Source of the DNA: Rhodovulum marinum
GTDB taxonomy: Bacteria; Pseudomonadota; Alphaproteobacteria; Rhodobacterales; Rhodobacteraceae
DNA length: 64,000 bases
Reading direction: 5' to 3'
Assembly: GCF_004343075.1 (NCBI RefSeq)
Contig: NZ_SLXP01000008.1
Coordinates: 62,001-126,000 of the forward strand
The position numbers and the translations under genes were made by a program. A model generated the notes under the pieces. The model was given only the letters and a program-made list of their open reading frames with translations, did not search any database and had not been told where the DNA came from. Shown in pieces: positions 45,386 through 58,126 of the stretch; the first letter of the stretch is position 1; each line of letters opens with the position of its first letter.

Positions 45386-47305
45386 ATGGCCAAAGTCATC
45401 GGGATCGACCTTGGGACCACCAACTCCTGCGTCGCCATCATGGACGGGTCGCAGCCGCGCGTGATCGAGAACGCCGAAGGCGCGCGCACCACCCCCTCGA
45501 TCGTCGCCTTCACCGACAACGAACGCCTGGTCGGCCAGCCCGCGAAACGCCAGGCCGTCACCAACCCCGACAACACGATCTTCGCCGTCAAGCGCCTGAT
45601 CGGCCGTCGCGCCGATGACGAGGCGGTGGAGAAGGACCGCAAGCACGTCCCCTACACCATCGTCGATGGCGGTAATGGCGACGCCTGGGTCGAGGTGCGC
45701 GGCGAGAAATACAGCCCCAGCCAGATCTCCGCCTTCATCCTGCAGAAAATGAAGGAAACCGCCGAAAGCTATCTCGGCGAAAAGGTGGAACAGGCCGTCA
45801 TCACGGTGCCCGCCTACTTCAACGATGCCCAGCGTCAGGCCACCAAGGACGCCGGCAAGATCGCCGGGCTCGAGGTCCTGCGCATCATCAACGAACCGAC
45901 CGCGGCCGCGCTGGCCTATGGTCTGGACAAGAAGGAAACCCGCACCATCGCGGTCTATGACCTTGGCGGCGGCACCTTCGATATCACCATCCTTGAAATC
46001 GACGACGGTCTGTTCGAGGTGAAATCCACCAACGGCGACACGTTCCTTGGCGGTGAAGACTTCGACATGCGCATCGTCGCCTATCTGGCCGACGAGTTCA
46101 AAAAGGAACACGGCGTCGACCTGACCAAGGACAAGATGGCGCTTCAACGCCTGAAGGAAGCCGCCGAAAAAGCCAAGATCGAGCTTTCGTCCTCCAGCCA
46201 GACCGAGATCAACCAACCGTTCATCTCGATGGACAAGGACACCGGCACACCGCTGCACATGGTCATGAAGCTGACCCGGGCAAAGCTGGAAAGCCTGGTG
46301 AGCGACCTGATCAAGAAATCGATCAAGCCCTGCCAGGACGCGTTGAAGGATGCCGGCCTGTCCACTGGTGACATCGACGAGGTGGTGCTGGTCGGCGGCA
46401 TGACCCGGATGCCCCGCGTGATCGAGGAAGTGACCAAGTTCTTCGGCAAGGAACCGCACAAGGGCGTGAACCCCGACGAGGTCGTCGCCATGGGTGCGGC
46501 GATCCAGGCCGGCGTGCTGCAGGGTGACGTCAAGGACGTGGTCCTTCTGGACGTGACGCCGCTGTCCCTGGGGATCGAGACGCTGGGCGGCGTGTTCACC
46601 CGGTTGATCGACCGTAACACCACGATCCCCACCAAGAAGTCGCAGATCTTCTCGACCGCCGAGGACAACCAGTCGGCGGTGACGATCCGGGTCTTCCAGG
46701 GCGAGCGTGAAATGGCGGCCGACAACAAGATGCTGGGCCAGTTCAACCTGGAGGACATCCCGCCCGCGCCGCGCGGCATGCCCCAGATCGAGGTGACCTT
46801 CGACATCGACGCCAACGGCATCGTGTCCGTGTCGGCCAAGGACAAAGGCACCGGCAAGGAGCAAAAGATCACGATCCAGGCCTCGGGCGGTCTGTCCGAT
46901 GACGAGATCGAACAGATGGTCAAGGATGCCGAGTCCAACGCCGAGGCCGACAAGGCCCGACGCGAACTGGTCGAGACCAAGAACCAGGCCGAAAGCCTCA
47001 TACATTCGACCGAGAAGTCGATCGAGGAGCATGGCGACAAGGTCGACCCCTCGACCGTCGAGGCGATCGAACTGGCGGTCGCCGCCCTCAAGGACGTGCT
47101 GGAAACCGACGATGTCGGCAAGATCAAGGGCGGCATCCAGAACGTCTCCGAGGCCGCGATGCGTCTGGGCGAGGCGATCTACAAGGCCCAGCAGGAAGAG
47201 GCCGCCGGCGCCGATGCCGACGAGGCCGATGGGCCCAGCAGCGTCGACGAGGACATCGTGGACGCCGAATTCGAAGACCTGGACGACGACAGGAAGCGTT
47301 CGTAA
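45386..47305 (+). CDS. dnaK: Chaperone DnaK (Hsp70)
   Basis: 639 residues, full length. The ATPase domain has [48 protein letters not shown] and [12 protein letters not shown]. The substrate domain has [14 protein letters not shown], and the C-terminus ends in an acidic tail ([11 protein letters not shown]). Works with DnaJ encoded 76 bases downstream. ATG 45386 with GAAGAGG upstream. An RpoH promoter precedes it. Confidence 0.98.
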   Translation: MAKVIGIDLGTTNSCVAIMDGSQPRVIENAEGARTTPSIVAFTDNERLVGQPAKRQAVTNPDNTIFAVKRLIGRRADDEAVEKDRKHVPYTIVDGGNGDAWVEVRGEKYSPSQISAFILQKMKETAESYLGEKVEQAVITVPAYFNDAQRQATKDAGKIAGLEVLRIINEPTAAALAYGLDKKETRTIAVYDLGGGTFDITILEIDDGLFEVKSTNGDTFLGGEDFDMRIVAYLADEFKKEHGVDLTKDKMALQRLKEAAEKAKIELSSSSQTEINQPFISMDKDTGTPLHMVMKLTRAKLESLVSDLIKKSIKPCQDALKDAGLSTGDIDEVVLVGGMTRMPRVIEEVTKFFGKEPHKGVNPDEVVAMGAAIQAGVLQGDVKDVVLLDVTPLSLGIETLGGVFTRLIDRNTTIPTKKSQIFSTAEDNQSAVTIRVFQGEREMAADNKMLGQFNLEDIPPAPRGMPQIEVTFDIDANGIVSVSAKDKGTGKEQKITIQASGGLSDDEIEQMVKDAESNAEADKARRELVETKNQAESLIHSTEKSIEEHGDKVDPSTVEAIELAVAALKDVLETDDVGKIKGGIQNVSEAAMRLGEAIYKAQQEEAAGADADEADGPSSVDEDIVDAEFEDLDDDRKRS

Positions 47306-47325
47306 CGAGCGACCGGAACCCAAGC

Positions 47326-47354
47326 GGCCGGTCCGGGGAAAACCCGGGCCGGCC
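47326..47354 (+). other. 12-bp hairpin between dnaK and dnaJ
   Basis: GGCCGGTCCGGG (47326-47337), loop GAAAA, CCCGGGCCGGCC (47343-47354), all pairs Watson-Crick except one G-U. No T run follows, so it is not a typical terminator; it may partly stop or protect the dnaK message and set the dnaK:dnaJ ratio. Confidence 0.6.
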
Positions 47355-47381
47355 CGCGCGTTCCGGGCAGAGGGATAGCCG

Positions 47382-48527
47382 ATGGCAAAGCGTGATTTCT
47401 ACGAGGTCCTGGGTATCGCCCGCGGCGCTTCGGCCGACGAGATCAAGAAGGCCTACCGCAAGAAGGCCAAGGAGTTGCACCCCGACCGCAACGCCGACAA
47501 CCCCAAGGCCGAATCCCAGTTCAAGGAGGTCAACGAGGCCTACGAGACGCTCAAGGACCCCGACAAGAAGGCCGCCTATGACCGGTTCGGTCATGCCGCC
47601 TTCGAACAGGGTATGGGCGGCGGGCCGCGCCCCGGGGGGCCGGGCTTTGGCGGCGGCGATTTCGCATCCGCGTTCTCGAACGTCTTCGACGACCTGTTCG
47701 GCGATTTCATGGGCGGCGGGGCGGGCGGGCGGCAGCGCGCCACGCGCGGCTCGGACCTGCGCTACAACCTGCGCATAAAACTGGAAGACGCCTATGGCGG
47801 CCTGCAAAAGACGATCAACGTCCCCGGGTCGGTCGCCTGCGATGTCTGCAAGGGCACCGGCGCCGAGGGCGGCGCGGAGCCTGCCACCTGCCCGACCTGT
47901 TCGGGCATGGGCAAGGTGCGCGCGCAACAGGGATTCTTCACCGTCGAGCGTACCTGCCCGACCTGCGGCGGCATGGGCCAGATCATCAAGAACCCGTGCA
48001 AGGCCTGCGGCGGTGCCGGACGGGTCGAAAAGGAACGCGCGCTGTCGGTGAACATCCCCGCGGGCGTCGAGACCGGCACCCGTATCCGCCTGGCAGGCGA
48101 GGGTGAGGCCGGCCTGAGGGGTGGACCGCCGGGCGATCTTTACATCTTCATCGAAGTCACAGAACACCCGCTGTTCGAACGCGAAGGCATGAACCTGTAT
48201 TGCCGCGTGCCGGTGTCGATGGCGAACGCGGCATTGGGCGGCGAGATCGAGGTACCGACGATCGACGGCGGCCGCTCGCGCGTAAAGGTGCCGGCCGGCA
48301 GCCAATCGGGCCGGCAGATGCGCCTGCGCGGCAAGGGCATGCCGGGGCTGCGCGGTGGCGGGCATGGCGACATGTTCATCGAACTGGCGGTCGAAACGCC
48401 CGTGAACCTGACCTCGAGGCAAAAGGAACTGTTGCGCGAGTTCGAGGAACTCAGCGAAGAGAACAACCCCGAGGGGTCCAGCTTCTTTCGCAAGGTCAAG
48501 AGCTTCTGGGACGGGATGAAAAGCTGA
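47382..48527 (+). CDS. dnaJ: Chaperone DnaJ (Hsp40)
   Basis: 381 residues. J domain (about 1-70) with HPD in [10 protein letters not shown], a Gly-rich linker ([15 protein letters not shown]), and a zinc domain with four CxxCxGxG repeats ([32 protein letters not shown]). Then the C-terminal substrate domains. Stimulates DnaK. ATG 47382 with GAGGGAT upstream. Confidence 0.98.
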   Translation: MAKRDFYEVLGIARGASADEIKKAYRKKAKELHPDRNADNPKAESQFKEVNEAYETLKDPDKKAAYDRFGHAAFEQGMGGGPRPGGPGFGGGDFASAFSNVFDDLFGDFMGGGAGGRQRATRGSDLRYNLRIKLEDAYGGLQKTINVPGSVACDVCKGTGAEGGAEPATCPTCSGMGKVRAQQGFFTVERTCPTCGGMGQIIKNPCKACGGAGRVEKERALSVNIPAGVETGTRIRLAGEGEAGLRGGPPGDLYIFIEVTEHPLFEREGMNLYCRVPVSMANAALGGEIEVPTIDGGRSRVKVPAGSQSGRQMRLRGKGMPGLRGGGHGDMFIELAVETPVNLTSRQKELLREFEELSEENNPEGSSFFRKVKSFWDGMKS

Positions 48528-48589
48528 CGCCGGGATTTCCGGCCCGGTGTTAACGTTTCGTTCAGCATGGTTTTCGTAGGCTCGGGGCG

Positions 48590-49357
48590 ATGACTCGCCC
48601 ACGTGACACCAACCAGCTTTCGGAACCGCCGCTGCCGATCTTCACCGAGGCGCAGCCTGTCCCGCGTGCCCGCGGCGACCGGCTGCCGTCCTACCTGCGC
48701 GACCACCGGCAACGGCTGCGCACCCGCTTCATGGATGGCGGGGCGGACGCGATGCCCGATTACGAACTGCTGGAAATGGTATTGTTCCGCGCGATCCCGC
48801 GGCAGGACGTCAAGCCGCTGGCCCGCGCCCTTCTGGAACGGTTCGGCGATTTCAACGGCGTCCTTTCGGCCCCCACCGCCCGCCTGCGCGAAGTGCGCGG
48901 GGTGGGCGATGCGGTTCTAGTCGAACTCAAGCTGATCGAGGCCGCCGCGCACCGGCTGGCGCGGGCGCGCGTCATGCACCGGCCGGTGATCTCGGGTTGG
49001 GACGCCCTGCTTGACTATTGCCGCACCTCGATGGCCCATCGCGAAACGGAACAGTTCCGCGTCCTTTTCCTGGACCGCAAGAACATCCTGATCGCCGACG
49101 AGGAACAGGCGCACGGCACAGTCGATCACGTTCCGGTCTACCCGCGCGAAGTGGTCAAGCGCGCGCTTGAACTGAACGCTTCGGCCCTGATCCTGGTGCA
49201 CAACCACCCGTCGGGCGACCCGACGCCGTCCGACTCGGACATCGCGATGACCGAACAGATCGCCACGGGCTGCACCGCGCTTGGTCTTGTTCTGCACGAT
49301 CACCTGATCGTCGGAAAGGCGCGCGAAATCAGCTTTCGCGCCGAGGGCTTTCTTTAA
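48590..49357 (+). CDS. radC: RadC-family (JAB1/MPN-type) protein
   Basis: 255 residues. An N-terminal helix-hairpin-helix region (PDYELLEMVLFRAIPRQDVKP; REVRGVGDAVLVELKLIEAA) and a C-terminal JAMM metalloprotease-like domain with the zinc motif LVHNHPSGDPTPSDSD. The cellular function is unsettled despite the name. Converges with the next gene, 4 bases apart. Confidence 0.9.
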   Translation: MTRPRDTNQLSEPPLPIFTEAQPVPRARGDRLPSYLRDHRQRLRTRFMDGGADAMPDYELLEMVLFRAIPRQDVKPLARALLERFGDFNGVLSAPTARLREVRGVGDAVLVELKLIEAAAHRLARARVMHRPVISGWDALLDYCRTSMAHRETEQFRVLFLDRKNILIADEEQAHGTVDHVPVYPREVVKRALELNASALILVHNHPSGDPTPSDSDIAMTEQIATGCTALGLVLHDHLIVGKAREISFRAEGFL

Positions 49358-49361
49358 CCCG

Positions 49362-50918
49362 TCAGCGGACCCACACCTCGACACGGCGATTGATGAGACC
49401 GCCCCAAGCGCTTTGGTCACAGGCAATGGGCAGCGCCTCGCCGAATGCCTCGATACGCAGGCGGAACCTGCCGGGATCGGCGGCCGTCGCCGTCGCCAGA
49501 ACGGCATCGCGTACGGCCTCGGCCCGCGCGCGCGCAATCCGGCGGTTCGGTCCGGCCGCGCCCGCGCCATCGCTGAAACCGGCAAAGATCAGCGTGCGTC
49601 CATCATACAGCCCCGCCTCGAGCGCCCGCGCAAGCGCCCCGACATTGCCATGGGATTGCGCATCCAACTCGGCCGATCCGCCGGCGCGGAACCGGAACGT
49701 GGTGGTCAGCCGCGCCGCGTCCGAAAGCACGGCGACAAGGCGCTGTAATTCCGACAGCGGCACCTCAGGGCCGGCCTGGGCGATCGCCTGGCCCAGCCTG
49801 TCCCCCTGCCGTCCGAAGGGGATCGTCTCGCTCAACTGGTCGACGAACCCGGCCCGGCGGATCACCAGCTGCGCTGCGGGTGTCTCGAGATAGGCCAGGA
49901 ACTCGCGCGCGAACAGCGGCAGCCGGCGCGCCGGCGTATACAGGAAAAGCGGCGCGACGAACGGGTAATCCTCGGTCTTGACCGACTGCCGCGTGGCGAT
50001 CAGGCGCATGCCGCAGCCGCCGATCAACGGCAGCTGCTGCGCCGCGCCCAAGGCCGAAAGCCGGGTGAGACCCAAGCCCAGCGGGTCGCGCGCCACCGCT
50101 TGGGAAAGGTCGGTGGCATCTGCGTGGCGGCGGGCCGCCGGGCTGGGCGGCACGCCCCGCAGGACGCGCGCCGCCACCGCCTGTTGCAGCCCGTCGCGCC
50201 GGTCAAGAAGGTGCACGGAAACGGGCGCCTGCGGGCCGCCGAGCACCGACCAGTCGCCGATCTGGCCGATCAGGATCGCCACCATGTCATCGATCGCAAG
50301 AGCCTGCACCGGCTGCCCCGGCGCGACCACCGGAACGATCGCGTCCAGCGCGACCACGTGGCGTCGTGCCGGGTCGCCCAGATCGCCGAAGCCCGCATCG
50401 CGGACGCGCCGCACCTCGTCGGGCAGCGGTTCGCGCGCGGCCATGACGATATCGGTCTCGTCGGCCAGAAGGTCGGCGAACCCCTCGTCGGTGCTGCCGA
50501 TCCGCAAGGCGATCTCGGCCGCGACGTGACCGGTATCACGATCACTCAGCACGAAAATCCGGTCCACGCCGTCGGCTTGCCGCACCACCTCGAACCCACG
50601 CTTGTCGGCATAGGCTTCGATCAGCGCCGGGATCAGAAGCCGCCCAAGGGCCGGTGCCCCCGACAGCCGAAAGCGCGCGACATAGGCCTCCATTTCCGGA
50701 CAGCCGGGCCCCGTGCATATCACGCCCTGGCCGTCGAGCGTCAGCGGCCCGTAAACCGTTTCGACCCGGTAAAACTCGCCATCGAAACTGATAAGAGTGC
50801 CGCTGATCTCGACCGATCCGTCTCGCGAGGTCAGCGTGACATCCTGCGCGCGGGCGGGCAGGGGCACAGCCATGAGAAACAGCGCGGCGAGGAGCGCCGC
50901 GCATCCAAAAAACCGCAT
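49362..50918 (-). CDS. Secreted substrate-binding-type domain fused to an OmpA-like domain
   Basis: 518 residues. Signal peptide MRFFGCAALLAALFLMAVPLPARA. Residues about 70-350 look like a PstS-type periplasmic binding domain (GAPALGRLLIPALIEAYA; LLADETDIVMAARE; PVVAPGQPVQALAIDDMV; YPFVAPLFLYTP). The C-terminal 120 residues are OmpA-like (LIFAGFSDGAGAAGPNRRIARARAEAVRDAV; EAFGEALPIACD; NRRVEVWV) and would bind peptidoglycan. A protein tethered to the wall that could bind phosphate or another anion; the ligand is unknown. It lies 21 bases after the gene upstream. Confidence 0.75.
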   Translation of the reverse strand: MRFFGCAALLAALFLMAVPLPARAQDVTLTSRDGSVEISGTLISFDGEFYRVETVYGPLTLDGQGVICTGPGCPEMEAYVARFRLSGAPALGRLLIPALIEAYADKRGFEVVRQADGVDRIFVLSDRDTGHVAAEIALRIGSTDEGFADLLADETDIVMAAREPLPDEVRRVRDAGFGDLGDPARRHVVALDAIVPVVAPGQPVQALAIDDMVAILIGQIGDWSVLGGPQAPVSVHLLDRRDGLQQAVAARVLRGVPPSPAARRHADATDLSQAVARDPLGLGLTRLSALGAAQQLPLIGGCGMRLIATRQSVKTEDYPFVAPLFLYTPARRLPLFAREFLAYLETPAAQLVIRRAGFVDQLSETIPFGRQGDRLGQAIAQAGPEVPLSELQRLVAVLSDAARLTTTFRFRAGGSAELDAQSHGNVGALARALEAGLYDGRTLIFAGFSDGAGAAGPNRRIARARAEAVRDAVLATATAADPGRFRLRIEAFGEALPIACDQSAWGGLINRRVEVWVR

Positions 50919-50939
50919 CTGTGCAAAGCCCGGACCACC

Positions 50940-51923
50940 TTAGTTCGTGGCGAGTTTCCGGTCTTGGGGCAGGTTTTTCAACACCAGAAATTCGCCCACG
51001 GCATCACAGCCCGGCAAGACAAAGCTGACGACTCCCGACGTCATGCTGCCGGCCCTGTCGGGCAGTACGGTCTGCGCCTCGATCTCGCGGCCGCAGTTGG
51101 CCGGCGTCACCTGGGCCTCAACCGACAGGCGCAGATCCTGCGCCCCGGCCGGTGCGGTATAGACCTGCGCAATTCGGCCCCCGGGCAGCCCGGGATCGCC
51201 CAGAACACGCAGTGTTCCCCGTGCGCCGATCCCCTGCGGCGCCGCAGCCCAGACATGGCCAGCCCCGCCAAAGCGCGCGCCGGCCTCATAGGCGTGCAGT
51301 TGCATTCCGCCTGCGCCCACGGTGACCAGCGCGGCATGGCGGCGTCCCGCGGCCGCGGGCAGGGACAGGGCATGGGCCACGGTCGCACCATCGTCGAATT
51401 CGGCCACGAAGGCGGCGGCGGGCACCATGACCGGCACCTCGACACTCAGCAGGCCAAGCTGGTCGGTCACCTCGGTGAAGCTGATAAGGTCATGGTGCAG
51501 CGTGACGCGCCGACCCGGCCGGCAAGGCGCCGAGAGGATCAGACGCACCGTCGCCTCATCCGTGGCTTCGGCGGTCATCTCGGGGCCGCAGGGCAAGCCG
51601 GACACACCAAGGGCGGGCATTTTCAGCCCGCGGATGGCCGGGCCATCGGCGGGCCGCTGGGCCGGGGTGGCCACCAGGCGAACCGGGCCGGGATGCAAAC
51701 CTTCGGGGGTGGCAGGATCATCGGGCAAGGCGGGTATCGCCGAGACACCACCGGAAGCGGGCGCCACCGGCCCGCGGGCGGCCAACAGCGTGATGTCGGC
51801 CAGGGCGATTTCGGCCATCTCGGCTTGGTGGTGCGGCTGGCTGCGTTCCATGTACTGGCCCGAGGCCACCACGGTTGCAACGCTCAGCCCAATCGCCAAC
51901 AATCGCTGTTTTCGTTTCTTCAT
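50940..51923 (-). CDS. Secreted protein of unknown function
   Basis: 327 residues from ATG 51923 (MKKRKQRLLAIGLSVATVVA), preceded by GAGGG. I do not recognise a family. An N-terminal signal or anchor is followed by a Pro/Ala-rich stretch to about 100, then beta-rich text with cysteine pairs (LPCGPEM ... SAPCRPGRRV; ANCGREI ... VLPGCDAVGEF). Cys spacing suggests disulfides in the periplasm. It lies between secA and the OmpA-fused gene on the same strand; 113 bases separate it from secA. Confidence 0.7.
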   Translation of the reverse strand: MKKRKQRLLAIGLSVATVVASGQYMERSQPHHQAEMAEIALADITLLAARGPVAPASGGVSAIPALPDDPATPEGLHPGPVRLVATPAQRPADGPAIRGLKMPALGVSGLPCGPEMTAEATDEATVRLILSAPCRPGRRVTLHHDLISFTEVTDQLGLLSVEVPVMVPAAAFVAEFDDGATVAHALSLPAAAGRRHAALVTVGAGGMQLHAYEAGARFGGAGHVWAAAPQGIGARGTLRVLGDPGLPGGRIAQVYTAPAGAQDLRLSVEAQVTPANCGREIEAQTVLPDRAGSMTSGVVSFVLPGCDAVGEFLVLKNLPQDRKLATN

Positions 51924-52036
51924 GCCACCCTCTTGGCACACCAAGCCTGCAACTTGGTTAAAGGCCAAAAGCGGCGAAGACGTGGCATGTCTGCGGGCAT
52001 TTGGCGACCGGCATCGGACCGAATCCGGTCATCCGT

Positions 52037-54760
<2,724 letters not shown>

Positions 54761-54944
54761 GTTCACTCCGCGGCGGCTGCGTGTCTCAAGGGATGTTGTT
54801 CGACGGACGCCTTGCCCGCCTGACGATGCGGCAATAGAAGTGGCCTGAGACTGGAGACCGACCCCAAGGACCACAAGCGATGTAAGGGGCGGTCAGAATG
54901 GTGTCAACGTCGCCCACGCACGCGGCATTAAAGGAGTTGCCCCT

Positions 54945-55811
54945 ATGCCCAAAGCCTCCATGCCGCTTTTTACAGGCGTATTCGTCGCGGGGCTTATGGT
55001 CCTACCCGCGCTGGCGCAGGACCAACCGGTGCCGCCCGCGACCGCCCAGACCGTGGTCGCCACGGTAAATGGCACCGATATCACCATGGGCCACATGATC
55101 CTGCTGCACAGCCGGCTGCCCGAGGAATATCGCCAGTTGCCCAAACCGGTGCTGTTCCGGGCCATGCTGGACCAGATGGTGCAGCAGACGCTCTTGGCGC
55201 AAAGCTTTGACGGAGAGATACCAGCCTTTGTCGAGATGTCTCTGGAAAACGAAAAGCGCGGAATGATCGCCAGCCAAGCCATGCAGCTTGTCATCGAAGA
55301 GGCCGTGTCCGAGGACGCGATCGCGGCGCGCTATGCCGCGTTCGTCGCCGGGATAGAGGGACAGCGCGAATTCAACGCCTCGCATATCCTCGTGGACAGC
55401 GAACAGGCCGCGCGCGAGGCGATCGCCGAACTGGAAGGCGGCAAGGAATTCGCCGACGTGGCGCGCGAACGGTCCACCGGCCCTTCGGCGCCCAATGGCG
55501 GCAATCTCGGCTGGTTCACAACCGGCCAGATGGTGGCGCCCTTCGAGGCGGCGGTTCTGGAGATGGAACCCGGCAAGGTATCCGCACCGGTCGAAACACA
55601 ATTCGGCTGGCACGTTATCCGCCTGAACGAGGTTCGGACCGCAACAGCACCCACCCTTGACGAGGCGCGCGGGCAAATCGTCGACGAATTGCGATCAAAC
55701 GCAATCGAGACGCGGCTGCGCGATTTGACCGAATCCGCCCAGATCACCCGCGTGGAACCTGACGAGATCGACACCGACGCCATCGCGGATACCTCACTGC
55801 TTCTGGAGTGA
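54945..55811 (+). CDS. Periplasmic parvulin-type peptidyl-prolyl isomerase 1
   Basis: 288 residues with a signal peptide (about 1-24). SurA N-like helices precede a parvulin domain at about 143-235 with FNASHILVDSEQAAREAI, GPSAPNGGNLGWFTTGQMV, and PVETQFGWHVIRLNE. ATG 54945 follows AAAGGAG. Followed 55 bases later by a paralogue; helps fold exported proteins, divergent from secA. Confidence 0.88.
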   Translation: MPKASMPLFTGVFVAGLMVLPALAQDQPVPPATAQTVVATVNGTDITMGHMILLHSRLPEEYRQLPKPVLFRAMLDQMVQQTLLAQSFDGEIPAFVEMSLENEKRGMIASQAMQLVIEEAVSEDAIAARYAAFVAGIEGQREFNASHILVDSEQAAREAIAELEGGKEFADVARERSTGPSAPNGGNLGWFTTGQMVAPFEAAVLEMEPGKVSAPVETQFGWHVIRLNEVRTATAPTLDEARGQIVDELRSNAIETRLRDLTESAQITRVEPDEIDTDAIADTSLLLE

Positions 55812-55866
55812 CGTCCGGCACGCCATGTCCGATGCCGAAGATTCACCTATCCCGAAAGGAGTTTCC

Positions 55867-56715
55867 ATGACCTCATTCGCCCCCAAGGCCATCCTGGCCC
55901 TGGCCCTGGCCGCAACCCTTGCCGCCCCGATCTCGGCCGAGGAAGTCGGCCCGGATACCGTCGTGGCGCGGGTCGGCGAAACCGAGATCACGTTGGGCCA
56001 CATGATCGTGATGCGCGCGCAGTTGCCCCCGGAATACCAGCAACTGGATGACGAGGTGCTGTATCGTGCGGTGCTGGATCAGCTGATCCGGCAAAGCGCG
56101 GTGGCCGAAAGCCTTGGCGACAGGCTGTCGCTGGGCGCCCGGCTTGCGCTTGAGAACGAACGGCGGTCCTACGTGGCCGGAGAGGCGTTGGCCCGCATCG
56201 CCGAAGAGGCGGTAACCGACGAGGCCGTGCAAAGCGCCTATGAGGCCGCTTATGCCAATGCCGAACCGACCACCGAATATCACGCGGCGCACATCCTGGT
56301 CGAAAGCGAGGAAGAGGCGCAGACCATTCTTGCGGAACTGGAGGACGGTGCCGATTTCGCAGAGCTGGCCAAGGAACGGTCGATCGGGCCATCCGGGCCG
56401 AATGGCGGCGATCTGGGCTGGTTCTCGACCGGCATGATGGTCAAGCCGTTCGAAGACGTTGTCGTCGGGATGGAGCCCGGCGAGATTTCGGGACCGGTCG
56501 AGACCGGGTTCGGCTGGCATGTCATCAAGTTGCACGAAGCTCGGCTGAAGGGGGCGCCGCCGCTTGGGGACGTACGCGACGATCTGGTGCAGCAAATCCA
56601 GCGCGACGCGATGGAACAAGCCTTGACGAAATACACAGAAGAGGCCGAGGTCACCGAAACAGAGGTCGAGATCGACCCCGCGATCCTCAAGAATATCGAC
56701 ATGCTCGGGGACTAG
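55867..56715 (+). CDS. Periplasmic parvulin-type peptidyl-prolyl isomerase 2
   Basis: 282 residues, start at ATG 55867 after GAAAGGAG. Signal peptide (MTSFAPKAILALALAATLAAPISA). Same layout as the preceding gene: YHAAHILVESEEEAQTIL, GPSGPNGGDLGWFSTGMMV and ETGFGWHVIKLHE. A tandem duplicate, probably exported by Sec. Confidence 0.88.
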   Translation: MTSFAPKAILALALAATLAAPISAEEVGPDTVVARVGETEITLGHMIVMRAQLPPEYQQLDDEVLYRAVLDQLIRQSAVAESLGDRLSLGARLALENERRSYVAGEALARIAEEAVTDEAVQSAYEAAYANAEPTTEYHAAHILVESEEEAQTILAELEDGADFAELAKERSIGPSGPNGGDLGWFSTGMMVKPFEDVVVGMEPGEISGPVETGFGWHVIKLHEARLKGAPPLGDVRDDLVQQIQRDAMEQALTKYTEEAEVTETEVEIDPAILKNIDMLGD

Positions 56716-56737
56716 GGCACAAGCGGCGGAGTGGCGG

Positions 56738-58126
56738 ATGGCCAAGGCGAAGAAACAGAAGAAGATCGAGAAAAAGGTCGTCAAGGCCCAGGTCAAACCG
56801 CTAAAGCGCGAGGTCGCGCGTCTACAGCGGGAACTGGACGCGGCGTCCGCCCTCCTGCCCGACACGCCCGTGAAACCCGTCGGTCCCGCTATCTCGCCGC
56901 TGGCGCCGGCAGGCGGGTTCCCGGACCTTCCGGTGATCGCCGGGGCCGAGTTCGCCGCCGCGCAGGCCGGCGTGCGCTACAAGGGCCGGACCGACGTGAT
57001 GATGGCCCGCCTTGCGCCCGGCAGCGTGGTCGCGGGGGTGTTCACCCGGTCGGCCACTCGATCGGCGCCGGTCCTGGACTGCGAGGCCAAGATCGGGGCC
57101 GAGGCCGGGCCACAGCAGGGCGCCGCGATCGTGGTCAATTCGGGCAATTCCAACGCCTTTACCGGCACCGCCGGCGCCGAGGCCGTCGCCGCGATCTGCG
57201 CGGCCACCGCCAAGGCCGCGGGCGTGCCCGAGGCGCGGGTCTTTACCAGTTCGACCGGGGTGATCGGGGAACCCTTGCCGCATGAGCGGATCACCGCGGT
57301 TCTGGGCGACCTGGCCGCCGATCTGTCGGCCAACGCATTGCCGCAGGCGGCGCGGGCGATCATGACGACCGACACCTTTCCCAAGGGCGCCGGCGCCACG
57401 ATCGAGATCGACGGCCAGCCGATCCGCATCGCCGGCATCGCCAAGGGCTCGGGGATGATCGCGCCCGACATGGCGACGATGCTGGTCTACATCTTCACCG
57501 ATGCAAGGATTGCCCGTGCGCCGCTGCAACGCATGCTGGCGCGGCTGACCGACGAAACGTTCAACTGCATCACCGTCGACGGCGATACCTCAACATCGGA
57601 CACGCTTCTGATCGCCGCCACCGGCAAGTCGAAGGCGCCCGAGATCGCCGATCTGCGCAGCGCCCCGGCCAAGGCGTTCCAGGATGCGCTGCGCGGCGTG
57701 ATGCTGAACCTCGCCCACCAGGTCGTCCGCGACGGCGAGGGCGCGACGAAATTCGTCGAGATCCGGGTGACCGGCGCGGCAAGCAAGGCCGACGCGCGGA
57801 CCGTGGCCATGGCCATCGCGAATTCGCCGCTGGTCAAAACGGCCATCGCGGGCGAGGATCCGAACTGGGGCCGGATCGTGATGGCGGTCGGCAAGTCCGG
57901 GGCCAAGGCCGACCGTGACACGCTGTCGATCCGGTTCGGCGATATCCTGGTGGCGGAAAAGGGCTGGGTCGCCGAAAGCTATGCCGAGGAAGCGGGCGCG
58001 GCCTATATGCGGCGCGACGAACTGGTGATCGGGGTCGACCTGGGCCTGGGTCGGGATGCGGCGACGGTCTGGACCTGTGATCTGACCCACCGCTACATCG
58101 ACATCAACGCCGATTACCGCTCATGA
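56738..58126 (+). CDS. argJ: Bifunctional ornithine/glutamate N-acetyltransferase with N-terminal extension
   Basis: 462 residues. It recycles the acetyl group in arginine synthesis. The nucleophile is T247 in PDMATMLV, where the precursor self-cleaves; VNSGNSNAFTGTAG, SSTGVIGEPLP and GEDPNWGRIVMAVGKSGA are conserved. About 45 residues rich in Lys (MAKAKKQKKIEKKVV) and likely coiled-coil precede the usual start. The ATG has GGAGTGG upstream; a GTG at 56870 would give the usual length but has no ribosome site. Its TGA overlaps mutT. Confidence 0.94.
   Translation: MAKAKKQKKIEKKVVKAQVKPLKREVARLQRELDAASALLPDTPVKPVGPAISPLAPAGGFPDLPVIAGAEFAAAQAGVRYKGRTDVMMARLAPGSVVAGVFTRSATRSAPVLDCEAKIGAEAGPQQGAAIVVNSGNSNAFTGTAGAEAVAAICAATAKAAGVPEARVFTSSTGVIGEPLPHERITAVLGDLAADLSANALPQAARAIMTTDTFPKGAGATIEIDGQPIRIAGIAKGSGMIAPDMATMLVYIFTDARIARAPLQRMLARLTDETFNCITVDGDTSTSDTLLIAATGKSKAPEIADLRSAPAKAFQDALRGVMLNLAHQVVRDGEGATKFVEIRVTGAASKADARTVAMAIANSPLVKTAIAGEDPNWGRIVMAVGKSGAKADRDTLSIRFGDILVAEKGWVAESYAEEAGAAYMRRDELVIGVDLGLGRDAATVWTCDLTHRYIDINADYRS

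Noticed and set aside
47326-47354. Rho-independent terminator after dnaK
   Set aside because: The stem is strong but no T run follows on the plus strand, so it is listed as a hairpin of unknown role.
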